The notes: generated by a model not told the origin, from the letters alone. A DNA stretch of 64,000 nucleotides from Bacteroidales bacterium UBA3290 (GCA_002361615.1 DETK01000033.1:1-64000), one strand, 5' to 3'. Counted from the stretch's first letter, positions 34,093 to 43,347 are shown. A program made the numbers and translations.

Positions 34093-35556
34093 ATGAAAAG
34101 ATTCCTGTGCCTTGTGACGGTTTTGCTGACGCTGGCTTCGTGCGGCCCCCGGGAGCGGAATGCCACCCCGGTCCCCGGGCTGCCGGACATCTGGCCCGAC
34201 TATGTGGGCGTGACCGTTCCCGCGACGATCGCGCCTCTGGATTTCACGCTTCCCGGTGCTGAGGCACTGGACGTGCGGGTGACCGCGCCGGACGGAACCT
34301 CGCTCCGCAGCAGCGGAAAAAGCGCCACCCGCTTTTCCGAAAAGGGCTGGAAGGCGCTCCTGCAGCGCAGTGCGGGTGATTCCCTCACAGTGACGGTCAG
34401 CGGACGATTTGACGGCGCCTGGCGGCGTTATGAACCTTTCCGGATCCTTGTTTCGGGAGATGAAATCGACTATGGCCTGACGTACCGTCTGCTTGAACCG
34501 GGCTATCAGATCTACAGCAAGATGGGTACGTATGAGCGGGAACTGGGCTCCTTCCGTCAGCGTGCCCTGCTCGAGAACACGCGTTTCGCTGGCTGCGTGA
34601 ACTGCCATGCGAGTTTCCGGGGCGATCCTTCCGCCTTTACGGTCCACATCCGCGGTGCCCATGGCGCCACATTGCTCACGCGTGACGGAGAGATCAAAGC
34701 CTACGATACGAAGACCGACAGCACGCTGGGCTTCTGCGTGTATCCGTACTGGCATCCATCCGGCAACTACATCGCTTATTCCACCAACAATACCCGCCAG
34801 GGTTTCCACGCCCAGCCCGACAAACTGATCGAAGTGTTCGATCTCGATTCGGACGTCCAGATCTACGACGTGGTCAACAACCAGGTCATTACCGCACCGC
34901 AGGTCAAGCGTCCCGGTATCTGGGAGACTTTCCCTGTATTCTCCCCCGACGGCCGGACGCTGTGGTTTACGGCAGCCGCCCAGGTGGAGATACCCGGCGC
35001 GTTGACGCAGTCGCGCTACAGTTTGATGAAGGTCTCCTTCGATCCCGAAACCGGCACCATCGGCAAGGATGTGGAAATGGTTCTCGATGCGGCGGATTTC
35101 GACGGGAGCATCTGTTTCCCCCGTCCATCGTATGACGGGCGGTATCTGATGTTCACGCTGTGCGATTACGGAACTTTCCCCATCTGGCATCACGAGTCCG
35201 ACCTGTGGCTGCTGGATCTGGCGACGGGGGAGACCCGTCCGATGGATGAGGTCAACAGCGACGATACGGACAGTTACCACAACTGGAGCGGCAATTCCCG
35301 CTGGTTCGTCTTCTCCAGCCGCCGGGAAGATGGTCTGTTCACGCGCCTGTACATCGCGCATTTTGATGAGAACGGCGTGGCCGGAAAGCCTTTTATGCTC
35401 CCGCAGCGTGATCCGAAGCACTATTACGAGGATCTGTTCCGCTCTTACAATGTGCCGGAATTCGTGACCGGCCCGGTTCCTTTCGACCAAATACGCGCCC
35501 AGAAGGCCATCAATGCTCCTGAGCGCGAGAAGTTCGGTTTCCGCTGGTCCGACTAG
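34093..35556 (+). CDS. TolB-like propeller lipoprotein with CxxCH haem motif, copy A
   Basis: A 487-residue lipoprotein (signal MKRFLCLVTVLLTLASC). Shared N-terminal motif PDIWPDYVGVTVPATIAPLDF, then a beta domain, then CVNCH at residues 168-172, one c-type haem attachment motif. PD40/WD40-like blades follow (YWHPSGNYIAYS, FPVFSPDGRTLWF, FPRPSYDGRYLMF, NWSGNSRWFVFSSRRED), and the C-terminal motif is RSYNVPEFV. A secreted mono-haem protein on a propeller is the simplest reading; no reaction is known. Its stop shares a CTAG with the convergent GH5 gene. Confidence 0.8.
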   Translation: MKRFLCLVTVLLTLASCGPRERNATPVPGLPDIWPDYVGVTVPATIAPLDFTLPGAEALDVRVTAPDGTSLRSSGKSATRFSEKGWKALLQRSAGDSLTVTVSGRFDGAWRRYEPFRILVSGDEIDYGLTYRLLEPGYQIYSKMGTYERELGSFRQRALLENTRFAGCVNCHASFRGDPSAFTVHIRGAHGATLLTRDGEIKAYDTKTDSTLGFCVYPYWHPSGNYIAYSTNNTRQGFHAQPDKLIEVFDLDSDVQIYDVVNNQVITAPQVKRPGIWETFPVFSPDGRTLWFTAAAQVEIPGALTQSRYSLMKVSFDPETGTIGKDVEMVLDAADFDGSICFPRPSYDGRYLMFTLCDYGTFPIWHHESDLWLLDLATGETRPMDEVNSDDTDSYHNWSGNSRWFVFSSRREDGLFTRLYIAHFDENGVAGKPFMLPQRDPKHYYEDLFRSYNVPEFVTGPVPFDQIRAQKAINAPEREKFGFRWSD

Positions 35557-37334
35557 GGCGCCGCATCATAGACGCTCTGGAGCGTGTACGCGGGGTCTTT
35601 TGTCGTGACCGCCTTGACCATCAGGTCGATAAGGCTCTTGGCTTTCTCGTCCACGAAAGCGCCGGTGCCATGGTCGATGTAGCCGTGTTTCTCCGATCCT
35701 ACACCTACCGCGCCGTTGTCCCAGACGTACATCGGAAGCTGCCGGTCTGCAGCCGCTTTGCAGAAATACTCCATATAATACAGCTGGTAGGGGAAGTCGG
35801 CGTCGCTGTGGCGTGAGCAGCCCATCTCGCCCAGATACACGGGAATGACTTTGTCCAGATAAGCAGTCTTAAGCTGGTCAAAGACGGCCACGACATTCTC
35901 TTCGTCCGTACTGCTGCAGCGGAGTGTCGGGTCGGCCGTGTGGCCCCATTGGCGGACGAGCGGGTTGTTGAGCGTATAGTTGTACGGATCGTAGTCGTGG
36001 ACGGCGACCATCAGCCGGTTTGCGCTGGTATAGTCTTTCGGCAGGACTAGCCCCGTGATGGTGAATCCGGGACTGGCCGCGTAGCCCGGGACACCCAGCC
36101 AGCGGGTGGCGTTGACGCTGCCGGTTGCGCGGACGGCGTCGACAAACACCTGATTCCATTCATTGAGCGTCCGGTATTGCGGGTCCGGGTTGTTCTTGAA
36201 AGCGTCGCTCCAGCCCCAGCCGCCGTCCTGGATCTCGTTGAAAGACTCGAAAACAAGCCATTCGCCTTTGTCCTTGAAGCGCTTGGCGATCTGCGTCCAT
36301 ACGCAGAAGATCTCGTCCTTGACCTTTTCGTTGTTGGCCGCATTGTTGTAGGCCTTGCTGATGTCCTGCCAGTAGGATTCGTCGTGATGGGTGTTGACGA
36401 TGGCCACCAGACCGGCTTTCTCGGCATAGCCGACGATTTCGGCGACACGGTCGAGCCACTTGTCTTCCAGCCGGTAGGCAGGGGCGGCGCCGATGTGGCC
36501 TTCCCAGGTCGTACAGATGCGGACGGCCTTGAAGCCTGCGGCCTTGACCCCGTCGAAAGTGGCCTGGGTGCACTTGGCGTTACCCCAGACGGTTTCACTA
36601 GCCACCCCGTTGCTGATGGCATCCATGTGGTTGCCCATGTTCCAGCCGGGTCCCATGGCGTTGAACACCATTTCCGGTGTGAGGACGGTGGTGCTGGCCG
36701 TGGCGATGTCGCCTTTGGCTTCTCCAGATACGCTTACAGCTACTTTTTCACTGCCGCAGGAGATGGTTATGCTGCCTTTGCGCTCCGATGCCGTCCGGTT
36801 GGCACCAGCCAGGATGGTGACCTTCGTCTCCCGTGCGGAGGAAATGCTCCCTGTTTCTACGATGCACCATGTAGCGTCTGAAGCGACGGTGGGCTGTTCC
36901 GACGAAGTGACGGTGAGCGTGGCTTCTCCGCCGAAGCGGTCGAAAGACACGGAGGTCTTGTCTACGGAGAGTTTAACCTGCGCGATGCCCTGCTTGACGG
37001 GGACCATCAGGCTCTGCTTGTCGCCGATGACCCGGATGGAAGTCGAGCGGCTGCTGGTACCGGTATTCTCCTTGGCCGTCACGCTCAGTTTGACGGCGTT
37101 GGAGGCATAGGCTCCCTCCTGGAGGCTGATCCAGCTGTCGGAGCAGCTGATGGTGGGCTTGATGCCACTGGTAATCGTCATTTCGATGGTTCCTCCTGCC
37201 GCCTCGAAATTGAGTTCTGCAGGAACAGACGTGAGTTTCACCGGATCGGGTTGTTCTTCCGGTTTCCCTTCGCAAGCCGGAAATACGACCAGCAAGGTCA
37301 GGAGCGTCATCAGGGTGTTCAGGATTCTTGTCAT
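35553..37334 (-). CDS. BACON-GH5 endo-glucanase/xyloglucanase-like lipoprotein
   Basis: A 593-residue surface lipoprotein (signal MTRILNTLMTLLTLLVV, lipobox FPAC). Two BACON domains span about residues 30-118 and 120-205 (LNFEAAGGTIEMTITSG, VSFDRFGGEATLTVTSS). The GH5 barrel follows, with GPGWNMGNHMDA, acid/base FESFNEIQDG, and nucleophile YLGEMGC. GWN(L/M)GN and the BACON tether resemble GH5_4 xyloglucanases and endoglucanases of Bacteroides. The exact subfamily needs a tree. It is the last gene of the minus-strand arm, 7 nt after a TolB-like gene. Confidence 0.9.
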   Translation of the reverse strand: MTRILNTLMTLLTLLVVFPACEGKPEEQPDPVKLTSVPAELNFEAAGGTIEMTITSGIKPTISCSDSWISLQEGAYASNAVKLSVTAKENTGTSSRSTSIRVIGDKQSLMVPVKQGIAQVKLSVDKTSVSFDRFGGEATLTVTSSEQPTVASDATWCIVETGSISSARETKVTILAGANRTASERKGSITISCGSEKVAVSVSGEAKGDIATASTTVLTPEMVFNAMGPGWNMGNHMDAISNGVASETVWGNAKCTQATFDGVKAAGFKAVRICTTWEGHIGAAPAYRLEDKWLDRVAEIVGYAEKAGLVAIVNTHHDESYWQDISKAYNNAANNEKVKDEIFCVWTQIAKRFKDKGEWLVFESFNEIQDGGWGWSDAFKNNPDPQYRTLNEWNQVFVDAVRATGSVNATRWLGVPGYAASPGFTITGLVLPKDYTSANRLMVAVHDYDPYNYTLNNPLVRQWGHTADPTLRCSSTDEENVVAVFDQLKTAYLDKVIPVYLGEMGCSRHSDADFPYQLYYMEYFCKAAADRQLPMYVWDNGAVGVGSEKHGYIDHGTGAFVDEKAKSLIDLMVKAVTTKDPAYTLQSVYDAAP

Positions 37335-37341
37335 GGATTGC

Positions 37342-38811
37342 TTATTCAAATGATTCTGCGGGGGTATTCTTCCAGATGTCTCCGATGATTTCCGCGTCGA
37401 AACCCACCGGAGCGTTGCCCAGGTCGGGGACGTTGAACGAACGGAGCATCTTGTCGTAATAGTGAGGGTCCTTCTGGGGAAGGAGGAATGGCTTGGTTAC
37501 GGTGCCGTCAGGGGAAACATGGCTGAAGAAAGGCTTTCCGAAGAGGCCGTCGTCGCGTTTGGACGTGAAGACGAACCAGTGTGCGTCAGAACTCCAGCTG
37601 TGATAGGTGTCGGAACGGTCGGCGTTGACGGCTGACATATCCAGGACAGCGCCGGTGGACAGATCCAGCAGACAGAGGTCACACTCCCGGTGGTTGATGG
37701 GAAAGGTCCCGTAGTTGGCCAGCGTGAACAGCAGCCAGCGGCCGTCGGGCGATGCTTTGGGATGGCAGACGGAGCCACCCTGCCGGGCAGCACTCCAGAC
37801 CGTGTCGGCCGGCGAACCCAGGGCGCCGGTGCGGGCATCGAAAGGAATCCGGACCAGCGAATAGCGCACCTGCTCCAGTTCGGCAGGAATCGGATGCACC
37901 TCTGCGGCGCAATAGTAAACGTAGTTTCCGTCGGCGGAGAATACGGGGAAAGTCTCGAAGACGTCTGGCCGGGCGGTTTCGGGGAACGTGTACATCCGGT
38001 TCGCGTCGAAATCTGCCACGCAGAGGTCGGAAGCCTTGTCGAAGACCTCCATCCGTTGTCCGGCTGCCGCATGCAGGGCCGGAATGATGATGTTGGTGGA
38101 AAAAACGCCGAAACGCCCTTCGGGATGGATCTCTCCGTAAACGGTGGGGGAGATCATGGCCGAATCCCGGAGCGTGAGTTTGCGGAGCTTTCCGTTGCGG
38201 TTGAGGATTGCGCCGCCGCCCTCGCCGCGGAGGTAGAACATGGACAGGTCGCCGCGCCCCTGGGCGTGGATATGGCAGTTCATGCACTTGTTTTCGGTAT
38301 GGCGCCAGTCCGAAAGGATGCGCGTGTCGAAATTCTCCAGATTCCGCTCCTGGATTTCCAGGTCATCCCAGACTTCGAAACCGGGCTCGATGCGGCGGTA
38401 GGTCAGGTAAGGGTCGATGCGGTCGGGGGACACGTGGATTGTCCAGCTGCGGGTGGCAGTCTTTCCGTTGCTCTTCCAGCGTGCATCCACAAGGATATCG
38501 CCGCCTGCAGCTGCGGAGATCAGGGCTGCCCAGTCTTTCTCCTTCCACACCACTTCGCGGCCTTTGAATACCCGGGAGTAGTTGCCGGCGGAGAAGAAGG
38601 TCTGGAAGCGGGATCCGGCCGGGTCGGTATAGTAGAAATTCAGCGGCGCAATATTGCAGGGGATGGTAACGTCTTGGTAATCAGGATAGATATGGGTGAT
38701 TCGCCCGGTGTTTGGTCCGAAGGGACGCGTGTCGAACTGTCTGCCGCAGGATAGAGGCAGGAGTGCCAGGAGCAGCACTGCGAGGATTCCGGTAAGCTCA
38801 GTCCTTTTCAT
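37342..38811 (-). CDS. TolB-like propeller lipoprotein with CxxCH haem motif, copy C
   Basis: A 489-residue lipoprotein (signal MKRTELTGILAVLLLALLPL, then SC). It shares the family N-terminus ITHIYPDYQDVTIPCNIAPLNF-type block, with CMNCH at residues 176-180 (38272-38286). Propeller blades are FPVFSADGNYVYYCAAEV, CHPKASPDGRWLLFTLANY and SWSSDAHWFVFTSKRDD. The C-terminal motif RSFNVPDLGNAPVGFD matches the other copies. It overlaps the upstream short DUF6057-like gene by 14 nt. Function unknown; haem binding is inferred from the single motif. Confidence 0.78.
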   Translation of the reverse strand: MKRTELTGILAVLLLALLPLSCGRQFDTRPFGPNTGRITHIYPDYQDVTIPCNIAPLNFYYTDPAGSRFQTFFSAGNYSRVFKGREVVWKEKDWAALISAAAGGDILVDARWKSNGKTATRSWTIHVSPDRIDPYLTYRRIEPGFEVWDDLEIQERNLENFDTRILSDWRHTENKCMNCHIHAQGRGDLSMFYLRGEGGGAILNRNGKLRKLTLRDSAMISPTVYGEIHPEGRFGVFSTNIIIPALHAAAGQRMEVFDKASDLCVADFDANRMYTFPETARPDVFETFPVFSADGNYVYYCAAEVHPIPAELEQVRYSLVRIPFDARTGALGSPADTVWSAARQGGSVCHPKASPDGRWLLFTLANYGTFPINHRECDLCLLDLSTGAVLDMSAVNADRSDTYHSWSSDAHWFVFTSKRDDGLFGKPFFSHVSPDGTVTKPFLLPQKDPHYYDKMLRSFNVPDLGNAPVGFDAEIIGDIWKNTPAESFE

Positions 38812-39862
38812 TTCGTGCGGCAAAATAATAGTAGTACCAGTAGCTGCTGGCGAATTCTCCGCTCAGGTTCCGCGCGGAGCCGTTGTCCTGCTTGTAGATC
38901 GTGACAAAACGGTTGAAGCGTTGCAGGACAGGCTGGGTGATGTGATAATGCCGGAGATTCTCCTCCGACATGCCGCCTTTGGCGGCCAGGAAGATCAGCA
39001 TGGCTTCTTCATACAGATGCGAGGCCGTCAGGGAAGGGTCATAGTCACCCACGAAAGCGTCCAGATCCTTGGTCAGCAAGTCGTAGCAAAGCAGGTAATC
39101 CAGTGCGGCCTTGTTGGTGTGGTTTGAGCCGAGCAGGACGCGGAGGATGATCGGGGTCTGGTCCATGCCATGGACCCTGTCGAAGCTGGGCAGCAGATTG
39201 CGTTTTTCCGCGATGCGCAGCTGGTAGGAGGGACTCCACTTGTCCGGGAAGCGTTCCAGCGCCCACTTCCGGTCGCGACGGGAATTGACCAGGATGCGCA
39301 GATATTTGGAGGCTGCTTCGTAATCGCCCGTGACCAGGTTGGTTTCAGCCATGCGGCGCAGGTAGCGCGATCCCGTATGGGCGGGGGAGAACAGCATTCC
39401 AAGCATGGCGTCCCGTTCGGCCAGCGGCATATAACCCAGGGCGAACCAGACATCGCCGGCGCAGGCGATCTGGAATGGGGTGGATTTCGGCCCCACCGGG
39501 AGGAACAGTCCGCGTTCAAAGGGCTGGTAATAATCCATCAGCCGGTCGGGCAGCTGCCCCAGCATCGCATTGGCCAGATTGTAGTAGTAGGTGCCGACTT
39601 CAGATTTGAGGTCTTTTTTTGCGGCCAGTTCGGCCACTTTCTGCCAGTTTTCGCGTGAAGCTTCGACCGTCATTCCCATGACCTGCTCAGAGACCTTGTC
39701 GGGACGCCCCCAGGTCTTGCGGGCTTCTCGGGGGGAAACGCTGTTCTGGACGGCGTATTGCCGGAAGTAGGGATAGCGGAGCAGGAAGACGCACTGGCTC
39801 AAGCCTGCCGCCAGAAGGGCGACGGCCAGGATGATGAGTACGATGCGGCCGCTTTTTCGCAT
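38798..39862 (-). CDS. Short DUF6057-like protein, copy C (soluble domain only)
   Basis: A 354-residue protein with a single N-terminal membrane helix (IVLIILAVALLAAGLSQCVF) in place of the eight seen in copy A. The rest aligns with the helical domain: RRMAETNLVTGDYEAASKYL, ALDYLLCYDLLTKDLDAF and the aromatic end ASSYWYYYYFAAR. The same aromatic ending in copy A argues the domain is complete. It lies 3 nt downstream of the DUF4369 lipoprotein gene. It may be a periplasmic partner of the full-length copies. Confidence 0.7.
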   Translation of the reverse strand: MRKSGRIVLIILAVALLAAGLSQCVFLLRYPYFRQYAVQNSVSPREARKTWGRPDKVSEQVMGMTVEASRENWQKVAELAAKKDLKSEVGTYYYNLANAMLGQLPDRLMDYYQPFERGLFLPVGPKSTPFQIACAGDVWFALGYMPLAERDAMLGMLFSPAHTGSRYLRRMAETNLVTGDYEAASKYLRILVNSRRDRKWALERFPDKWSPSYQLRIAEKRNLLPSFDRVHGMDQTPIILRVLLGSNHTNKAALDYLLCYDLLTKDLDAFVGDYDPSLTASHLYEEAMLIFLAAKGGMSEENLRHYHITQPVLQRFNRFVTIYKQDNGSARNLSGEFASSYWYYYYFAARNEKD

Positions 39863-39865
39863 ATC

Positions 39866-40405
39866 CTATTCTTTTGTGAGCGGATAGAGTTGCAGCAGGA
39901 AAGCGCCCAGGATGCTGTCTTCGCCCAGGGCAAGGGCCATCTGCTGGGTGCGCGTACGATAGGCGGCATGTTCTTCCGCTGCCTCTTCCTTCATGCCTGC
40001 GTCGTACAATTGGCCCAGTCGCCTGTTGTGTTCGATGGTCAGGTCTTTCCACACCTGCAGGCTGTCGTTCTGGGGCGTGCCGCCGCCACGGCTGTCGGGA
40101 CCGATGGTGACGTAGATGTCACCGGGTTCCGTAGCTACGAGCAGGTTCTGGCCTTTGTGGCGTTCGTGCGAAATCAGGCGGAGGGTGCACATCCAGTGCT
40201 CCCGGCCCCTGAATTCGAATTCATGGTTGTGGATGAGTACCGAATCGACGTTCTCGCGCTCCTCGTGGCCGTACGGTACGAGGAAGATCTTGACGCCTTC
40301 GAGTTCGTTGGACGTCACGCGACCGTGGATCCGGTATTCGTCGCGGCCGCAGGCGCAGAGGAGGAAAGCCGCTGCCGCGACAGTCAGGAATAGTATCTTT
40401 TTCAT
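39866..40405 (-). CDS. DUF4369-like lipoprotein
   Basis: A 179-residue lipoprotein (signal MKKILFLTVAAAAFLLCAC). The beta-rich domain (YRIHGRVTSNELEGVKIFLV, IHNHEFEFRGR) and the following helix (QVWKDLTIEHNRRLGQLYD) match the DUF4369 module usually found in front of thioredoxin-like AhpC/TSA domains. Here the redox domain is absent and the protein stops at residue 179. It overlaps the upstream TolB-like gene by ATGA and lies between two DUF6057/TolB pairs. Confidence 0.75.
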   Translation of the reverse strand: MKKILFLTVAAAAFLLCACGRDEYRIHGRVTSNELEGVKIFLVPYGHEERENVDSVLIHNHEFEFRGREHWMCTLRLISHERHKGQNLLVATEPGDIYVTIGPDSRGGGTPQNDSLQVWKDLTIEHNRRLGQLYDAGMKEEAAEEHAAYRTRTQQMALALGEDSILGAFLLQLYPLTKE

Positions 40406-41850
40406 GGTTTGACCGTGGCTTGTACGCGCTCGTCGGAGAATACTTCGCGGTAAACGCCGCGGGTGTCGAAGTCAACCCGGGATTTGGTGAAGTCAGGCGC
40501 GTTGTAAGAATACAAGGTTCCGTGGTAAAGCTTCCGGGGATTCTTCTGGGGCAGTACGAAAGGCTTCGTGCAGTGCCCGTCTTCGTCGATCGAGGCGATG
40601 TATATCTGTACATAGAGTCCGTCTTCGCGGCGGCTGGAGAAAAGGAACCAGCGGCTGGAGGAACTCCAGTTATGGAAACTTTCAGAGAAGGGGCTGTTGA
40701 CCTCGTCGATGGGCCGTTTTTCGCCGGTGGAGAGATCCATCAGCCAAAGATCCGCTTCCTTGTGACTGATGGGGAAGACGCCGAAATCAGCCTGGTTGTA
40801 CATCAGCCAGCGGCCGTCGTACGAAGGGCGGGGGAAGCTGACGCTGAGGCTGTCGCTGCTGGCGGGGATGACGGTTTCAATCTCGCCCAGGGCGCCGGTC
40901 TCAGGGTCGAAAGGAACACGCATCAGGTCGTAGCGGACACTGTCGACATGGCGCGGGACCTCATAGGCTTTTGCCTGGCAGAAGTACAGGGTTTTCCCGT
41001 CGGGTGTAAAGGCGGGGGAGGATTCCAGATAATCCTCTCTCGTCAGGCGGGGATCCACGATCAGGGAGTGGTCCTGCATATCCACGATGACCAGGTCGGA
41101 TGCCAGGTCGAAGACTTCGATGGTGCGCTGGTCGCCCGTCCAGAAGCACTGGCGGACGGGGTTGATGGAACCGGCGAACCAGCGGCCGCCCGGATGCCAG
41201 TAACAGTAGGCGACATTGCCTAAAGTGCTGTCAGTCTTAGTAGTTACCCATTCCCGTCGGCCATCCTGCTGGATGAGTGTGGCGCCGTGACCTCCTCTCA
41301 GATGGAAGAGGAACTGGGCTGGATCGGTGGCATTGGCCGTATGGCAGTTCATGCACTGTCCCGGCGTCAGGGTGCTTTCGATGATGGGTTCTTCCTTGAA
41401 AGTATGGATGTCGCGCTGATAGATGCCGATGGTGCTGTAAGTGGTGTAACCGGGCGCAATTTTCCGGTAGGTCACACCGTAATCGTCGAGCGGAAGGTCG
41501 CTGACGTAGAGGATGAAATCGCGCCACTGCGTCCATTCCCCGTCCTTGCGTCCCAGGACGGTGAAGTGCAGGGTGCCGCCGGCATTCTGCCGGGTGAGGC
41601 GGTGCCATTTCCGGATGGGGAAGGCGGCAAGGCGGCCGCGGGTTTTGATTTCTCCGCCGTTGCTGCCTGTGATACGGACGAAGACGCGGTCGTATCCTTC
41701 GGGCAGGTTGAAGTTCAGGGGCGCGATCCCGGCGGGGATGGTCACGCCGATGTAGTCAGGATAAATGTCCGGAAGCTCCTCCACCATGGTGGTCTTTCCG
41801 GTACAGGCGGTCAGCAGGACCGCGGCCAGGAGCGGGAGCCATCGTTTCAT
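40402..41850 (-). CDS. TolB-like propeller lipoprotein with CxxCH haem motif, copy B
   Basis: A 482-residue lipoprotein (signal MKRWLPLLAAVLLTAC). The family block LPDIYPDYIGVTIPAGIAPL opens the protein, with CMNCH at residues 166-170 (41341-41355). Blades include YWHPGGRWFAGS, SPAFTPDGKTLYFCQAKA, FPRPSYDGRWLMYNQADF and NWSSSSRWFLFSSRREDG, ending with YSYNAPDFTKSRVDFD. It is coupled by ATGA overlaps to the DUF6057-like gene upstream and the DUF4369 gene downstream. A haem-bearing outer-surface or periplasmic protein is the inference. Confidence 0.8.
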   Translation of the reverse strand: MKRWLPLLAAVLLTACTGKTTMVEELPDIYPDYIGVTIPAGIAPLNFNLPEGYDRVFVRITGSNGGEIKTRGRLAAFPIRKWHRLTRQNAGGTLHFTVLGRKDGEWTQWRDFILYVSDLPLDDYGVTYRKIAPGYTTYSTIGIYQRDIHTFKEEPIIESTLTPGQCMNCHTANATDPAQFLFHLRGGHGATLIQQDGRREWVTTKTDSTLGNVAYCYWHPGGRWFAGSINPVRQCFWTGDQRTIEVFDLASDLVIVDMQDHSLIVDPRLTREDYLESSPAFTPDGKTLYFCQAKAYEVPRHVDSVRYDLMRVPFDPETGALGEIETVIPASSDSLSVSFPRPSYDGRWLMYNQADFGVFPISHKEADLWLMDLSTGEKRPIDEVNSPFSESFHNWSSSSRWFLFSSRREDGLYVQIYIASIDEDGHCTKPFVLPQKNPRKLYHGTLYSYNAPDFTKSRVDFDTRGVYREVFSDERVQATVKP

Positions 41851-43310
41851 TGTCCTGCCTCCGTTTGTTTGAGCCGCTGCCAGACGGTATAGTACTGTGC
41901 GGCCATGAAGTTGTTCTTGTTCTGGTTGTAGAGGATGGCCATCATCAGGTCGAGTCCGTCATAGAAGGTGACGAAGTCGTCCTGGAAACGGACGCTGCGG
42001 ATGTAGGAATAGACCGGATCGGCCGCCACCAGGCTTTCATCCTGGATCATGGCCTTGCGGCCCAGGGCCCATTTGCGGTAGAAGAGACTGTGCGAGAGGA
42101 TGTCAAGATACCTTTCCGCGCGGTCATACCATCCGTTGACGATGTTGCATTCGGCAATGCGGGACATGAATCGTCCGCTCTTGCGGCCGTTCTGGATGGA
42201 TTCCTGGACATCGAAGATGTACTGGAGGGTGATGTTGGGCATGCCCATCATCCACAGGATTTCGGCCGAGGTGATGTCGGAAAGGTTGTCCCGGATGCTG
42301 GGCAGCACAAGGCCTTCCGTACCACATTGATAGAACTGTGTCAGGCGCTGTTCCAGCTGGCCGTTCATGAACAGGCAGAAATTCACGGAACAGGCGCTGA
42401 CGGGATTGTGGGGCTGGTATTTTTCGGCACGGGCAATGACATCCGCATAACGTTCATGGCGGATGAGCCAGTCATAGGCGAGGGTTTCGTGGACATCCTT
42501 GTCGAAGGTCATCCGTACGCCGAACCCGGTGCCCAGGACCAACAGTAGAAAAGTGACGATACCCGGCACCAGCGGATTCCTGAGCCGGATGCCCAGTCCG
42601 CACAGCAGGAGGGTCAGGAGCGTGACGGCCGGGATGACGATCTGCAGCACGGGAAGCGACTCCACGAGCCGGTAGTAGTTAAGGCCGAAGAAAGCGTCGC
42701 GGGCAGGATATTGTGCGGCAAGAAGCCTGTATCCAGCAAAGAAAACAAGCGCGGTATAGCCCAGCATCAGCAGGTCCTGCCAACTTCTGCCCCGGATACA
42801 GGACAGCAGGACAGGAACCAGGATGACGGGGCCGGCCAGCCACCAGCCCAGCGGAATCAGCCACAGGCGATGCCAGCGGGCACGGGTCATGGCCGGGCAG
42901 AGCGCTACGGACAGGATCAGAGCCACGGGATAGCTCACAAGCACTTCCACATCTCCCTGATAGACAAGCATCAACAGCGACGGAATGCACGAGAGCACAT
43001 AAAAACTGGGCTTATCTGCTTTGTGGGACGGGCGTGCTGCGCGCCAGACCAGCCGCTGGAGAAGAACGGCCAGCAGCGCCATGATCAATGCGCCGGCCGT
43101 ACGGGAATAGAAGAATTGCACCAGGAATTCCGACAACCAGTCTGCCGGACCGCCGGGCAACGCAAGGCGCTGGCCCAGATAGTCCCAGGTAAAGAGGAAC
43201 AATTGGTTCTGCTCCTGATAGGAGATATCCTGTGGAAAGAGCCACATCCAGAACGCGAACACGGCCGCGCCCAGCAGGCTGCTTGTCAAAATCCGGTGTA
43301 ATCGGTTCAT
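41847..43310 (-). CDS. DUF6057-like polytopic membrane protein, copy B (C-terminally short)
   Basis: A 487-residue protein with the membrane half seen in copy A (SSLLGAAVFAFWMWLF, LIMALLAVLLQRLVW, LMLVYQGDVEVLVSYPVALI, VIPAVTLLTLLLCGLGI). Part of the helical domain follows (ILWMMGMPNITLQYIFDVQE, RIAECNIVNGWYDRAERYL). It ends at about YYTVWQRLKQTEAGQ, roughly 75 residues before the end of copy A, so the aromatic C-terminus is missing. It follows a terminator hairpin and overlaps TolB-like copy B by ATGA. Confidence 0.75.
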   Translation of the reverse strand: MNRLHRILTSSLLGAAVFAFWMWLFPQDISYQEQNQLFLFTWDYLGQRLALPGGPADWLSEFLVQFFYSRTAGALIMALLAVLLQRLVWRAARPSHKADKPSFYVLSCIPSLLMLVYQGDVEVLVSYPVALILSVALCPAMTRARWHRLWLIPLGWWLAGPVILVPVLLSCIRGRSWQDLLMLGYTALVFFAGYRLLAAQYPARDAFFGLNYYRLVESLPVLQIVIPAVTLLTLLLCGLGIRLRNPLVPGIVTFLLLVLGTGFGVRMTFDKDVHETLAYDWLIRHERYADVIARAEKYQPHNPVSACSVNFCLFMNGQLEQRLTQFYQCGTEGLVLPSIRDNLSDITSAEILWMMGMPNITLQYIFDVQESIQNGRKSGRFMSRIAECNIVNGWYDRAERYLDILSHSLFYRKWALGRKAMIQDESLVAADPVYSYIRSVRFQDDFVTFYDGLDLMMAILYNQNKNNFMAAQYYTVWQRLKQTEAGQ

Positions 43311-43347
43311 TCCTTGAAAAAAGCAGCCGCCCGTAAGCGGCTGCTTT
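43311..43347 (-). terminator. Strong rho-independent terminator after the SusCD-lipoprotein genes
   Basis: An 11-bp perfect stem (43320-43330 with 43337-43347, 6-nt loop) is followed on the minus strand by TTTTTTC. It lies between the surface lipoprotein stop and the DUF6057-like start, with no clear promoter after it, so downstream genes may depend on read-through. Confidence 0.75.
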
